Shown: positions 20,351-32,500 of the stretch, piece by piece
Layout of the letters: each line of letters opens with the position of its first letter
Position numbering within the stretch: position 1 is the first letter of the stretch
Source: Agrocybe praecox
Taxonomy: Eukaryota > Basidiomycota > Agaricomycetes > Agaricales > Agrocybaceae
NCBI GenBank assembly: GCA_964017145.1
Contig: OZ024840.1
Span: 3,720,001-3,784,000, forward strand
Length of the DNA: 64,000 nt
Direction of reading: 5' to 3'
Program-made: the position numbers and the translations under genes
Notes under the pieces: model-generated
The model's input: only the letters and a program-made list of their open reading frames with translations
Databases searched by the model: none
Told to the model about the DNA's origin: nothing

Positions 20351-20667
20351 ATGGACAAACCACCCAGTTCAGCTCCTAGGAATCGCACCATTCTTCAGTC
20401 TTGGCTCAGTCAGTAAAAACACGAATGCAATGACCTGTGTTTCTCACTTTACCTTTATCCTCAGCCCTTCCTGCAAGAACGCGTCTTTACCTCTCACTTG
20501 GGATTTGCCTGGTCGGAGCGACAGGACTGATGGTTTCTGACTACTTAGAAACCACTGCAATGTCTATTACTAAGGAAAAGGAAAGATTGGCGCAGGAAAA
20601 AACCAAAGCAAAAACCCCAGCGTCTGAATTCGTCCCGGTGCCCGAGTCAACTTCCAGGAACTATTGA
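20351..20667 (+). CDS. Small single-span membrane protein
   Basis: Two exons join in phase: MDKPPSSAPRNRTILQSWL (from ATG 20351) and, after a 56 bp intron (20409-20464), TLPARTRLYLSLGICLVGAT, giving about 86 residues. One hydrophobic segment (LYLSLGICLVGATGLMVSDY) is followed by a charged helix (SITKEKERLAQEKTKAK). No signal peptide cleavage site is evident, so it is probably a small anchored protein. From memory, short proteins of this design are common in basidiomycetes and some are mitochondrial. No named family is claimed. The intron-based start is preferred because no in-frame ATG gives a better N-terminus. Confidence 0.6.
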
Positions 20668-20858
20668 TGGTGTAGCAGGTCATGAAGTAAGTGATCACAC
20701 GTTCGACCTAAAGCAAAGATGTTTACGAAGTACCGCTTAAGTAGGGCCCAGTGTTCAATGTTTTTAATGCACTTTGGAAATTGTTGTGCATAATCACGGA
20801 AGAAAAATCGACGAGTTACGGATGCCATCGAGCAGCTTTTCTCAACACAGTTTAGATA

Positions 20859-21755
20859 TTAGAAACCCGGATATGCCATCTGAGGGGACATCAATCGAGG
20901 TTGCTCAAATCCCACTTCTTTCCTCGCGTCGAACCTCGCCTGGGTCCGGTCTCTCTCTTTCTCCTTGACAATGGACTCCAAGGAAGTCATAGTTGGATAC
21001 CGGTGCCCATCTTCGCTCGCCAGCTTGAACTGCCAGCTCCTTTTATCCCAATCAGGCACCATCGTCTCACCACCAAATGGATACACAAACTCTTTCTTCT
21101 TCCCTCCGCGACGTTTGCCACAAATCGCTGCACGCAAAAATGTCCACCACGAGTCGAAGAACGTCACTGCCAGGACTACGATTGCGATAAACGTAATTGT
21201 AATCACGGCAATTCCGATGACTTTCCACTCTTTTAGCTCAGCTGGCGGTGTGGTCGATGCGTCTCGAATATCTCCCGTTTCTTCTGCAGGCCATGAGTCC
21301 GAAAAGGACCCAGAAGAGACGGCTTGCGTCTCGTCATGTACTGAACTGGTGGTAGATGGCGCTGTTATTGTATCTCCAGAGCCAAATCTTGTGGTAGCAC
21401 CAGCCGCCTGTTGAGGCGCAAAAATAAATTGAGTCGCCGAAGACTTCGATTTTTTCCTAAGAGCGGTACTCGCCGAAGTAGCTTTAGACCGCACGGAAGC
21501 TTCATGAGGATCGCCCTCTACTGTTAAGGCTGTTGTGGCTGACGGTGGAATCTCCGCTGAAGGTATCGTCGGCGGGGCAGCAAGTGTAGCGGCGGGTGCA
21601 AAGGGGATGTTTGCCTCCCCACCACCACCACCACCACCACCAAGCAGGCCTATCAAATCCCGTTTCGAGAGAAGAGTGGTGTGTGTGTCTTTTATAGGGA
21701 GACAGAATGCTATGCTAGCGAGCAAAGAGGCAAAGGCGAGATGTAGAAATCGCAT
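20859..21755 (-). CDS. Type I membrane protein with Ser/Thr-rich ectodomain
   Basis: The intronless frame starts at ATG 21755 (MRFLHLAFASLLASIAFCLP), a clear signal peptide. LLSKRDL follows, a likely Kex2-type KR processing site, then a run of eight Gly residues. The next ~150 residues are rich in Ser, Thr, Ala and Pro, as in O-glycosylated wall or surface proteins. A single hydrophobic span (VIGIAVITITFIAIVVLAVT) precedes a basic stretch (KRRGGKKKEF) and a cytosolic tail of about 80 residues ending MSPQMAYPGF. The layout suggests a plasma-membrane sensor or wall-anchored protein, but there is no recognised domain. A further in-frame TTG lies six bases upstream and is not used. Confidence 0.7.
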   Translation of the reverse strand: MRFLHLAFASLLASIAFCLPIKDTHTTLLSKRDLIGLLGGGGGGGGEANIPFAPAATLAAPPTIPSAEIPPSATTALTVEGDPHEASVRSKATSASTALRKKSKSSATQFIFAPQQAAGATTRFGSGDTITAPSTTSSVHDETQAVSSGSFSDSWPAEETGDIRDASTTPPAELKEWKVIGIAVITITFIAIVVLAVTFFDSWWTFLRAAICGKRRGGKKKEFVYPFGGETMVPDWDKRSWQFKLASEDGHRYPTMTSLESIVKEKERDRTQARFDARKEVGFEQPRLMSPQMAYPGF

Positions 21756-22103
21756 AGACAATCCAGTCGAGGTTGCGGAGAATATCGTTCTTGATACTAT
21801 AAAATGGCTAATCTCGGAATGAGCGTCGCGGATAGAACCCGTTGATCATGAATCGGCACTTTGATCACATTATTGTTTTTTTGCTAATAATATTTCATGC
21901 CGCGAACAACATTGTGTGGTCCAGAAATAATTTCTAAGAAGGCGTCGAGGAAGCATTTGGCCAACATCTTCCGGAATTTGGGAACAAGGATGAGACTCTG
22001 AAGACCTTATGCATTGATTAACTGCTCTCAATTGTGCGTGGCCAAATTAGCGTCATGTGACCGCGATACTTGAGCGCGACAATTAAATTGACGTGTTCCA
22101 CTA

Positions 22104-22711
22104 TGGGTGCACAGCTGAATATTGTACACCCTTATATCTGACATTTATTTAAATAATATTCGGACTTTCAATTAAATATTCCACGCCTTCTAATGTATAT
22201 AATATTTTATTCTCCGATGTAAAATATTGGCAGCCAGTACGGTGAATTCAAATCTTATTTAAGCCCTGTGTATTAATTATGAAATCAAAGAAAGAATTGA
22301 ATACCCCACAAATATATGTAGAATAAAGATACTTGGATTACACAAATTCTAGAATATCAAAATCTGAATTCTGAAAATTCAAAGAAATCCAAATCCAAAT
22401 CCCTTTTCTGATACTGATATGTGGATACTTGAATATGCTTCAAATATTCAAATATTAGGTTTAAATATTCTATAAGTAGATCAAGTATCTTTATTCTACA
22501 TATATATTTGTGGGGTATTCAATTCTTTAATTGCATAATTAACACACAGGGCTTAAATAAGATTTGAATTCACCGTACTGGCTGCCAATATTTTACATCG
22601 GAGAACTAAATATTATATACATTAGAGGGCGTGGAATATTTAATTGAAAGTCCGAATATTATTTAAATAAATGTCAGATATAAGGGTGTACAATATTCAG
22701 CTGTGCACCCA
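22104..22711. mobile_element. 608 bp foldback (MITE-like) element
   Basis: The left arm (22104-22335) and right arm (22482-22711) are near-perfect reverse complements of about 230 bp. They begin GGGTGCACAGCTGAATATTG and end with its reverse complement. The arms differ by only a few substitutions and a small indel near the inner end. The ~145 bp loop is AT-rich with repeated AAATATTC-type units. The element has no coding capacity. Clear target-site duplications are not visible next to the outer ends. Its structure fits a foldback or miniature inverted-repeat transposable element located between two genes. Confidence 0.85.
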
Positions 22712-22830
22712 GTGTTCGTAACAAATTATAATCATGATTCTAATCAAAAAGAAGAAAACAACTACACAATTTGAATAATACCAGACAATGAATCGAAGCT
22801 GGTCAATCCGAAGGTGAGCAAGAAAATCGA

Positions 22831-25176
22831 TTAAGTTTTAAGAACGCACCCTTGTCCTTGGAATGCATAACCGTCGTTAGGCGAACCACCAGTTGTAGTC
22901 CCAACCCCATCGCCACTGACCCCTGTTCCGTCGGTGGTTGGGCTTACGGCCGTTCCTATCTCGGTCGTGAGATTACTCTGTTGCCACTAGATGCGGTATC
23001 AAATCAGGATACTCCCAAAGAACACATATAAACGGAGAACACCCACTTGATATTGAAGCATCCCTAGTAATCCGGCTTTCAATCCGGCTGTAGGGCATAT
23101 TTAGAAATTATCACTACGATGTCTCGTATTGAATACATTCTATTACAAACCTTCGATCCATTGGGTGTAAGCATCTTCTTGTTGTTGGTCGGTGACTCCA
23201 AATGGTGCTTCTATGATTTTTATTTTAGAAAATGTTCATGTGTTCCTATTGGGACAGATTTAGACGTACCTGGGTTTGAGTCTGAGGTAAATGGTGCCTG
23301 GGAGCTATTGAAAGGCACGAACGACTGGGAGTTGTTCTGTGTCACGAGGCCAAAGCCGTTCAGAATTATCGGTTTGTTGGACCTGTCATTTTTGTTGTTC
23401 AGTAAGATGGACGGCTTGAATTTGGAAAAGAAAAACCAACGCTTTTCCGAGAGCGGCGTGCATTTGGATCCAAGCTAATCCCTGGTTCACAGTATTATTG
23501 AAAGGCGGAAGATTAGGATCATCCATTCCATAGCTATTTTGGTCAGGGAAAAGCTGGAACGTTCCAAAGTCTAAGCCTGGGACATTTATAATATCTTGGC
23601 TGTCAACACCAGAAGATCCGTCGAAGGCAGGTCCTAAGTCCTGCGTATTAGGAGCCTGTCTCTTTGTTTCTAAATATAAACGAGGGTAAAATAATGAACC
23701 CGACAATCCTGTGCGGTAATGTGCGTTTGAATACATACCTGGAGCCTTCCACCGACCTCGGATTGTAAGCATACCACTACTCGGGGAGCCCTTCACTTTC
23801 TGCTTCAAGGCCCTGGATTTCTTAAAGGCAGCTTTGCGATCATCCAGCAGCTTTCGCTTTGTCAGGGGCTTGATGCGGTTGAGACCACTAGGAACTGGAG
23901 AGGCTGAAGGCATGCCGTGCATAGTAGTGGTCTGCGGGAATACCTTCGTGCAGTCCATGCATAGGAACCCTTGACTTCTGTAGGGGATTCAGTGAAGGAA
24001 CTGAAAGAATAAGGCTGGAGATACATACCCAGAAGTAACGAGATGGTTAGGGTCGACCGATTTAATATGTGCAGTTATATTTGTATGAAAATCGGTTACC
24101 GTCATCGTATTACAATTCGAGGATGCTTGCAGGGTCGAGTTGCATCTACATTTACAGTGTAGCAGTATTCAAAATAGATCTTGACAAGATCATCTACACA
24201 CCTCGGATCGTTAGCAATTTCCCTAGTAGCAGACCAATTTTAACGAAATATAACTCGATATTAAAACGTAGGAATCATACCATCCGAATACAGAAGTCAT
24301 ATTAACGTAACGACTCACAACATTTGTTATATAGTCCTTGAATTTGGCTTGAATAACAGGACTCGTATAAAATTCGTCATGCGTAGATAAGTTGCCAGAC
24401 CCAAGTTGCCGGACATAAGCGTCCATTCCACCTATGTATAATTGAGAGAAGTAATCAATAAAATAAGTAAAATCTCAGGGCCTTCATGTACGGACCGTAG
24501 TCATTAGACAGCGTGTTTCGCGGGAGTGTTTTATTTGCTCCAGGAGTAACATCCCGTCCCTCAATTACAATTCCCGTGGCATTCTGCGCAAGACTCGGAC
24601 CGGGATTCCAGTTGTTGGTTAACGACAGTTGCAAGAAGATGCCATGCTTTTGGGCCAGTCGAACTACTGCGTCGAGCTTAGGTAGACCATTTGGCCCATG
24701 ATTGAGAACCGTGGTCCCATTAGAAATCAGTTGGAACCATGTCCCAGTGTCTGGAATGGTTTCCACATCTAAAGAAAACATGCCAGTGAATAATTTGAAG
24801 ATATAGCTGGATCCTCCGAGTAATATCTCTGACCACTGACCATTGAACGCCCAGGTTCTGACTACTTTAATCCCCTTAGCAGACATATTTCCCAACGTGA
24901 AGTCAATGTCGTCTTCTGTGTTAAGTGCCGCAAGCCAATACGCGTTTGTTCCAACGAAGTTCAGTACGCTATGATCGTTCTTATCAGATCGATGAGCCAC
25001 GAATCGATCTACTGGACGTACCTTCCGTTGAAGAAGAACTGGCCATCCTTTGTAGACACAAACCGGCTTTTGTCGGCATCTGTACGTTGGTTCCTCCTAC
25101 TGACTGTCTTTGTAGGTGTCGTCGCAGAAGCCAACAGCACGGTCGCTGCAATCTGCAATAAAAAGCACAAGAGCAT
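22831..25176 (-). CDS. Secreted endo-1,4-beta-mannanase (GH5 subfamily 7)
   Basis: This enzyme cuts the backbone of mannan and glucomannan in plant cell walls. The start is ATG 25176 with a signal peptide (MLLCFLLQIAATVLLASA). About ten exons follow: FFFNGSVLNFVGTNAYWLAA, IKVVRTWAFNGQ, FLQLSLTNNWNPGP and SRYVNMTSVFGWELANDPRC, where NDP precedes the region of the acid/base Glu. FLCMDCTKVFP follows. A basic insert (PLTKRKLLDDRKAAFKKSRA) is typical of basidiomycete GH5_7 enzymes. Later exons carry KPIILNGFGLVTQ, VTDQQQEDAYTQWIE and GMLQYQW. The protein ends GYAFQGQGCVLKT at 22831. Catalytic residues were inferred from the family, and the nucleophile region matches ILNGFGLV, where classical members have EFG, so that Glu should be checked. 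No CBM1 is seen. Confidence 0.88.
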
Positions 25177-25212
25177 AGTCAGGTAGCTTCGAACCGAATA
25201 GTTCTGGTGTCG

Positions 25213-25220
25213 TATTTATA
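25213..25220 (-). promoter_or_regulatory. TATA box of the mannanase gene
   Basis: Read on the minus strand the sequence is TATAAATA, about 37-44 bp upstream of the mannanase ATG at 25176. The short spacing implies a short leader. Confidence 0.4.
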
Positions 25221-26680
25221 CGATGATCCAGTTCCTCATGTCAAAAATCGCATGTTATGCCATCCGTGTGTACCTTTGTCAGAAAAATAGATCATACTAC
25301 ATCATTAGGAAGCAGATTGAATGCCGGACAATATCTACATGCGTTGATGGATAAAGTCCAACGGAACGGGATCAGATGACCGTTTGGGACGTCAGAAGGG
25401 TATAACCGAGAGAGGTACCATAATAAACCAGGTCGTTCCCCAGAAGCTAACCAATACCATCAAGAACGGCCCAGGAACGGGATTATTGAGATTGACGCTC
25501 GCAATGGAACCCTTGATAAGATCATATAATCTATATTTAGGTTTCCGAAACGAATCCAGAATCTTATCTTATCTACATTCTTGTTCCCGACCACCACTTG
25601 ACTTTCCGCGCTTATTTTTCCAAGATCCTGACACGTTTCATCTAGCGCCCACGCTCCTTAAACCACCGCTCGGCAATATCCCTATGATGGGAAGCTGAGA
25701 TATATTTGTCCAAAGGTTGCTACTGGGGTTCCACTTCAGCTTCATCATTCTACAACTCCCAATAATTCGCTTCTAGCTTCGATTTGGCCCACAAAGCACT
25801 ACCCACAACCACAACTGTACGCTTTAATCTGACCTCTGGTGTTGTGTGTGTACCTGGCCGTCGACGTGGATTCACCACAGGGCCTATATATACCTTGTTA
25901 TGGGCTCCACTTGTCCTCCGCTACGACTGGCGGTGGGCAACTTACGTGACCTGGGATCCCCGACTCGGTTGTATAAACTCACAAAAGCAGGCAAAGCACC
26001 GTTAAAACCTGTTCGCATCATATCAGAGGCCCAATGCCCCTCGCAGGCGGCGGCGGCGCTGCCCATTGGCAATGCATAACGTTAAACACAACGACTGGCC
26101 CTTCATCATTCAGGTCAAAGGTCATAGGACCAGCTTTCCCGATCTTTATATCCCTTCATTGCATTTCGCGGCCTGTCATGACAAGATATAATGCACCTAG
26201 CCCGAACTTACTAAAGCCTCGCACATATTCAATTGGTTTCGCCTATTTCATGGCACATTGCTCGCACAATCGCACGCGAGTGTGCCCCCTACCTAACGTA
26301 ATCTCGTAAAAACCTTAGGAGGCACTGTAGGCCATAAATGTGCTACATAAAACGTTGACCCGGATGTACCGAAGACGGCTTTTTTCTATCATTTTTCGTT
26401 CTCCCGCTCGTTCTCCCTTTGTCTTTGTCTTTGTCTTTGTCTCCTTCCAACCACTCTCCTTCTTGACTCACAACACTCCCGAGTCCCGACGAGACTTCAG
26501 TTTCAGTTATCACTATCACATTCGTTCCGGTTTCATCGTTACATTCTCTTCCAGTCGGATCGTAATCGTCCAGGACGGAAACAGGACGAAACGACGGTCT
26601 ATCCTAGCCACCACTCGGGACTTGCGTAGCTCGCCGGCTGCACACACCCCAGGGCTCGTGTAAAGGGAGAAGATTTTAGA
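25221..26680. other. Long intergenic region, mannanase to DUF6534 gene
   Basis: About 1.5 kb separates the divergent mannanase and DUF6534 genes. Open frames here (for example 25384-25698 and 26340-26663) show no domain. A CTTTGTCTTTGTCTTTGTCT pyrimidine tract at about 26420-26440 resembles the pyrimidine-rich sequence often found just upstream of fungal transcription starts, and may mark the DUF6534 promoter. Confidence 0.35.
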
Positions 26681-28597
26681 ATGGGCGACTTTGATCAGAC
26701 CGTCGGTATGTGTGGATTTTCTTCTAGAATCGCACCGTGCACAACCCCTCATCGTGGGCTGACAAACAGGCGTCCTCCTCCTCGGTATCATATGTGCGTC
26801 CTAACCACAACCATCCTCTTCGTGGCCGGCAAGTTGACCCAGAAGCTCCAGTCAATACATACCTGTATGGTTTAGTGACATACCAGTTTATTGTGTACCG
26901 AAATACGAGTAAGTCTGGGCTTTTACCTCATCACACGCGTCTTTCATCCCTCGGGAAGACGCGCCTCCCTTAAGCTTTCCGAAGTTGGAGGGTAATAAGA
27001 TCTGCTGACTTTTTTCTTCGCTCCCATTCTAGGTTTCAACGATCCTCTATGGATCAAGTGCGTAATCTATTCGACCTCGCCTTTCTACCCAGGTTAGCTT
27101 GCTTAGCTGTATGACGCTAGATCGGTCGTAGCGGCTCTATTCGTCGTTGATACAATCCACAGCTCGGTGTGAGTTTTTATCTCTCTCCTCGTTCCCGACC
27201 CTTTCTCTACCATCTTTCTCCGTTCCCATCGAGTATAAGTCCGATCTTTTCGCTTTTCGCTTTTCACTTGTTCAGTTAGTTACATCTCCGAAAAACTTAC
27301 CCATGTCTTGCTATGTCATCATGTAGGGCAGTATACGCAGCTTGGGAAACCTGGTGAGTACGCGCATCTAGTGTGTCGTTGAAACGTTTCTTGTCAAACT
27401 AATTTTTTGCGGGGTAGTGTGACGAATTATTCAAATCCTACAAGTCTAGCTTGTAAGTGTAAGATAAACCTGAGAAAAAAGGCCCTGAACTGATGGTATT
27501 TTTGTTTTTCATATATACATAAAGTTATTAGCTGGACAATGTCGTTTACGGCTTTCGCTACTTCTGTAGCTGCTGTATTTACTCAGATTTTTCTCGGACA
27601 TCGGTATGCTCTTTCTTTTCGTTGGCAGTCGGATGACTGAAGGACATGGAATAGAGTGTATATGCTAACCCGGAACCGATATATCACGGGGATTATAGCG
27701 ATTTTTAGTTGTCTAGGGTTTGTGTTCGGGGTATATGCAGGTGTAAAGGCAGCAATAATTAGGGAGTGAGTTCTTTTGAATATTTCCATTTAAATCGTCA
27801 TAAAACCGCGATTCCTGACCTGTTCGACTGTCGCGCCGCAGGGTTGCGCGTTTTGCGCCGCTGACGCCACTCGTAACTTGTTGGCTAGGGTTTCAGACTG
27901 CTGCAGATCTGACAATTACAGGTGACATTGAGCAGTGTTTAATGGCAGGGTGGCTTTTAAACTGAAATTCCATTCAACCCACTCTCCTTTTAGGCGTGCT
28001 TATTTCTGTTTTCTACCGTTCGCGCCCTGGGACTCTGCGCAGAACGCAAACCATTATAGATCGCCTTATTCGCGGTGCGATCCAAACAGGCGTTTTCACT
28101 TCGGTATTTGCCCTCGCGGATCTTTTTAGCTTTCTTTTCCATCGCCAGACGTACTTGTATGCGATGTTTGCGTACCCTATTGGCCGTATTTATACAAACG
28201 TGAGTGTTGTGTGAGTTGAGATGGAGAAAATCATTGATTCGCACGCTATTTTTAGACATTACTGGATACCCTCAACTCAAGAGTAGAATTGAGACGGTTG
28301 AGTACTGCAGATATAACGGAGCTTGGGGTGGGTGGCTGTTTTGATTTTATTGAAGGATGTGGTTTGATTTTTTTTTATAGCATGAACTTGGGGATAGATG
28401 TAAAGCGAAAGACCAAAGTCGTACGCTTGCAGCAGTGGACTCGACGTCATCTTTCCCGAAAGATTCTCGACAAGTACAATTTTCATTGCCGATTGATCAA
28501 ATCGAACGGGATGCAGAGGATGGGAGATGGGAGGTATGAAGAAAAAGAGAGAGTACCGAAAGTGTATTTTTTTTGTTTTGAAATAGTATTTATTTAA
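26681..28597 (+). CDS. DUF6534-type multi-span membrane protein
   Basis: This belongs to the large basidiomycete family of unknown function with about seven membrane helices and a DUF6534 domain. Readable exons include NTYLYGLVTYQFIVYRNTSF, VVAALFVVDTIHSSVAVYAA, FISWTMSFTAFATSVAAVFT, VYMLTRNRYITGIIAIFSCL, VARFAPLTPLVTCWLGFQTA, VLISVFYRSRPGTLRR and GAIQTGVFTSVFALADL. The family signature TLLDTLNSRVELRR follows the last helix. Nine or more introns are present and most joins are clean. The N-terminus is uncertain: ATG 26681 (MGDFDQTV) would need a 22 bp intron to reach the next exon. The C-terminal ~100 residues after the signature may include a missed intron. Plasma-membrane location is assumed. 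Confidence 0.75.
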
Positions 28598-28677
28598 TGA
28601 TATCCGCATTTTTCGCACATGCATGATGCGGGCGTGATTGTGATTATCTGGTGTTTCTCCTGCTATCGACCACGAAA

Positions 28678-29515
28678 ATGCGGGATCCGTACCAGTTGCT
28701 GACGTCGACCCGCTATGACCCATTTCTTGCGTGCATGGCGTGGAACAACGACGAGCAAGGGCCGTCGCCGTTCTTCCTGCTGCAGGGGCACCTTGAACGG
28801 TTGATCTCCGCTGCAGAGACGCATAATTGGCTGTACGCGGTGAATTTGCTGAAATACGGGACGCTGAAGAGCTGCTGCCTGGACGCGATTTCTGAGCAGA
28901 GAATAAGAGGAAGCACGTCAGAGGCATTTAGAGTAAGTGAAGTGGACGTCATCGCGGGTCTGGGCCCTTTGCTCATCTCTTTCTTAGCTTCGGATCACCG
29001 TTTCTGCGGAGGGATCCATGGCAGCGACTGCATCACCTCTGCCGGCTCAGTTCACCAGCGACCCCATCCATTCTTTCCCTTTGCACCATTCCCTCAACAT
29101 ATATTTAGACTCTCTCCCCGTGAATCCCTCCGTCTTCACAAGAACAAAGACTACCCTCAGATCTCTCTACGACAACGTCAAGGCACGCAACGAACACCAG
29201 GCAGATGATAGCACTCCCTGGGACGTACTCATCTACAATGAGGACGACCAGATCATGGAGGCTACTATTTTCAACGTCGCTTTTTATCGTGATTCCAGAT
29301 GGATCACGCCATCCGCAAAGACCGGATGTCTGCCTGGCGTCATGAGGAAGTGGCTTTTGGATAACGATCGCATACAGGAAGACACCGAAGATACTCTGAC
29401 CATCGATTCTCTCAAAGACGGCGAATCAGTTCTACTGTGCAATGGAGTCCAAGGCTGTCGCTTGGGTAAGCTTAACTTAGCGTCCAGAAAAAAAGAAGAC
29501 AAGGAAGAAGAATAA
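28678..29515 (+). CDS. PLP-dependent aminotransferase class IV-like protein
   Basis: The start is ATG 28678 (MRDPYQLLTSTRYDPFLACM). The first exon contains YDPFLACMAWNNDEQGPSPF and LLQGHLERLISAAETHNW, resembling fungal 4-amino-4-deoxychorismate lyase/branched-chain aminotransferase-like proteins. A 56 bp intron leads to LRITVSAEGSMAATASP. The second half carries DVLIYNEDDQIMEATIFNVA, the class IV cofactor-site motif, and TPSAKTGCLPGVMRKWLL. About 260 residues, usual for the family. The conserved active-site Lys expected in the first half was not located with certainty (candidate in NLLKYGTLKS), and the substrate is unknown. The gene starts only 80 bp after the DUF6534 gene and ends 29 bp from the Utp13 gene on the other strand. 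Confidence 0.8.
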
Positions 29516-29544
29516 TACTGAATACGATAATCCAAAAAAAAAGT

Positions 29545-32500
29545 CTACATAGAAATAGGAAAATCTACATCCATGGCTTCATCATCTTCAAAATCATTAT
29601 CGAACATTCCATCATCCATCTCGCCCAGTATATAGTCAACAACATAACTTTCTTGTACTAGTCGTTCCATCCGTGAATGATGTCGTTCCGAGTAAGGTAT
29701 GAGTGCATCAACAATTTCCTTCAGCGCCGTGCGTCCAGTACTAGAAGCAGCCGCATCAGTTTCTTTTTCTTCTTCGCCATCAGCGAAAACCTTTTCAGCG
29801 TTTTCATCCCCAAACGCCTGAATGATGTCGTCCGCAGAACGTAATTTAACGATGGCGAACAAGACTCTTTGCGCGACTTGAGAAGTTTTGGCATTGGTGT
29901 TCCAGTCGCGGACGAAGCGTAAGAGTTTGGCTAGATCTGCGCCTCCGAGTTTGCGCAGGACTTCATCTACTGAAGCGTTGCCAGTGAGAGAGTCATCCAC
30001 ATCCTCTTCTCCCTGAGCCGCAACTTCCTTGAATAGAGACATTAAGCGACCTGGCTGTGACATTGCCAGAGCTAATTCGATGGCTCGCTTGTAATCATGC
30101 AGTGATAGGTAATTCATAAAGTCTTGATCCCTAGAAGAAATTATAAGTAACTCTAGCAGTATTCATACAAAATAAGATAGCTTACTTGAGAACCATCTCT
30201 GTCCGTTTTTCCTCTTTCTCTAGCTCGGCCTCGACTGTACAATCTTCCCAGAAAGTAACAACAGAGTCTGCAGCACCAGACACAATCGTTGACTCATCCG
30301 AGCTGACAGCCAGAGCCCACACCTTTCGAAGACAGAACACACTCAACACCTTGATATTGACAATTCATCAAAAAACTCACTTTATCTTCATGATTATCCA
30401 GCGTAGCCATACACTCCTCCTCTTTGATATTCCACAACTTGACCAACCCGTCAGAGCCAGTACTAACAAGCTGCAAACCCGCATTCAAGAAATCCACCCT
30501 CAGCACCGAATTCGTATGCCCCTCAAACGTCCTCAAACACGAATAGTCGTCCAAACTCCACAACTTGACCGTATGATCCCCACTTCCCGTCGCCAATACC
30601 CGCTCAGCGCGTCCAAAGCGCACAGACCACACTCCTCGTTTGTGCCCTTTACACGTCCCAATGAGCTTGAGCTCGCCACGCACCGCGCCGCCTGCACCGA
30701 CAACATACTGAATCTCAAACACCTTCGCAGTGCGGTCCTGCGAGCCCGAGACCAAGAACCTATCGTTAGGCGATACATCGAGGGAATTGATATCCTTCTC
30801 GTGCGCTTTATGAGTCGTCAGACTCTTGCACCGCGCAGAGGGAGAGGACTGGCTATCGATATCGGACAAGTCCCACATCTTGATGGTCCGGTCTTGACTG
30901 CCGGTGAACATGAATTTGAGGTTTTTATCTGCGCTGCGGGACATGGCTATGGCTCCAACGCTTTCTGCGTGGCCTTCGCATACGCCGACGCAACGGTAGC
31001 CCCATGATGATGATGAGTCGTCCTCAATGACGGGGGCCCATATCCTCGCCGTCTTGTCCTTACTTCCACTGACCAAAACTGAGCCGTCGGGTGAATGATC
31101 CAAAGCTAGCACAATTTCAGAATGACCTTCCAAAAGCCGAGCATCCAGAGTCTGCGTCGAATATATGCGAATTAAAGATGAATTGGTCGCAAACGCGATA
31201 TGCGAGTTGTTGTTGTTGTAGTTATCGACAGAGTCAGTTGTCGTCGTCAATTTTTGAGGGCTGAGGAAGGTGGCATCGACGATCTCATCGTTGTATCCAA
31301 TTAATTGTCGGGAGAGTGTACCGTCAAGGACAGAGTGGAAGATAATGTTTTGGTCGGCATGTACAGAAACTACTGTGGATTTTGATGGAAGGTACCTTTG
31401 AAGATATGAGCACAAATGTAAAATCATTCGAAACATTTTAAACTCACAGGACGTCTGTAATCTGCCGCTGCTCTTCAAGGTCTTCCGATGCGACTGTACT
31501 CTCTTCACCGCATATTTGAGTAACCTGGCCCTTCTTGCCATCCCAGATTTTTATAACACCCTTCTCTCCTCCCGTATAGAATGCCAACTCCGAGTTTTGC
31601 TTGTCCAGAGCGCGTAAGAAGCCCACAGCCTCGACGCGCTCCAGAATGGGTATCGTCTTTGCGAGAGTTGGGGTCAACGCAGGCGTCTTCCTGTTTGACT
31701 TTTTCGTTTTTGCCGAAGGTGCAGACGACTTGGACAGTAGATCCCAGATCAACACTACCGAATCACGACCTCCGCTGACGAGCCATCTTCCATCCTCAGA
31801 TACATCAAGGCCTCTAGGAACGGAAACATGGCCTTCTAAAACAGCCTCCGGCTTCCCACCACCACTGGACGTCGACGCTCCTTCAGTCAAGTTGAACACG
31901 CGTATCCGGGTATCGACAGATGCAGTGATAAGATGCATGGTCAAATTTTCCTGAACGACCGACGAGGTATCTTGAGGATAGAGGAACGTCAACGCGCTGA
32001 CCACACCGCCGTGTCCCTTGAAGACATGGGTAACATATCCACGGACGATGTCCCACACTTTGACGACACCATCTGCGGAACCCGATGCGAGGTACGTCGA
32101 GGTAGGATCGGCTTTACAGACGTGCACCGGGGCTTCGTGCGCCTTTCCGACGACGCGTACGGGGGGTACGCGCTTCTTCAGTGGTTCATTGGATGATGGA
32201 AGCTCGTATATGCGTAGAGAAAGCGACGAAGTGAAGACTAGCAAATGAGAAGACGAAGGAGTGATGCAGAGTGAATTGATAGGTTGTGTGTCCTGATCCC
32301 AAAGATTATTCGCATTTAAAACCCATAGAAAACAAAAAACTACGCACCCCTAAGAACCGACAGATCTCAACACCGCTCTCGACATCGGTCAATAGGATAT
32401 CTTCTGCAACGCAGGTCACTAATTTTGTTCCATCCGAAGTAATGGCTACCGCTCCGGAAGTATAGAGGGGCGCGATTGTACGCGCTTTTTTGAATCTACA

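Noticed and set aside
26706..26727. 22 bp intron needed for the DUF6534 N-terminus from ATG 26681
   Set aside because: Too short for a basidiomycete intron. The gene call is kept but its first exon is flagged as uncertain.
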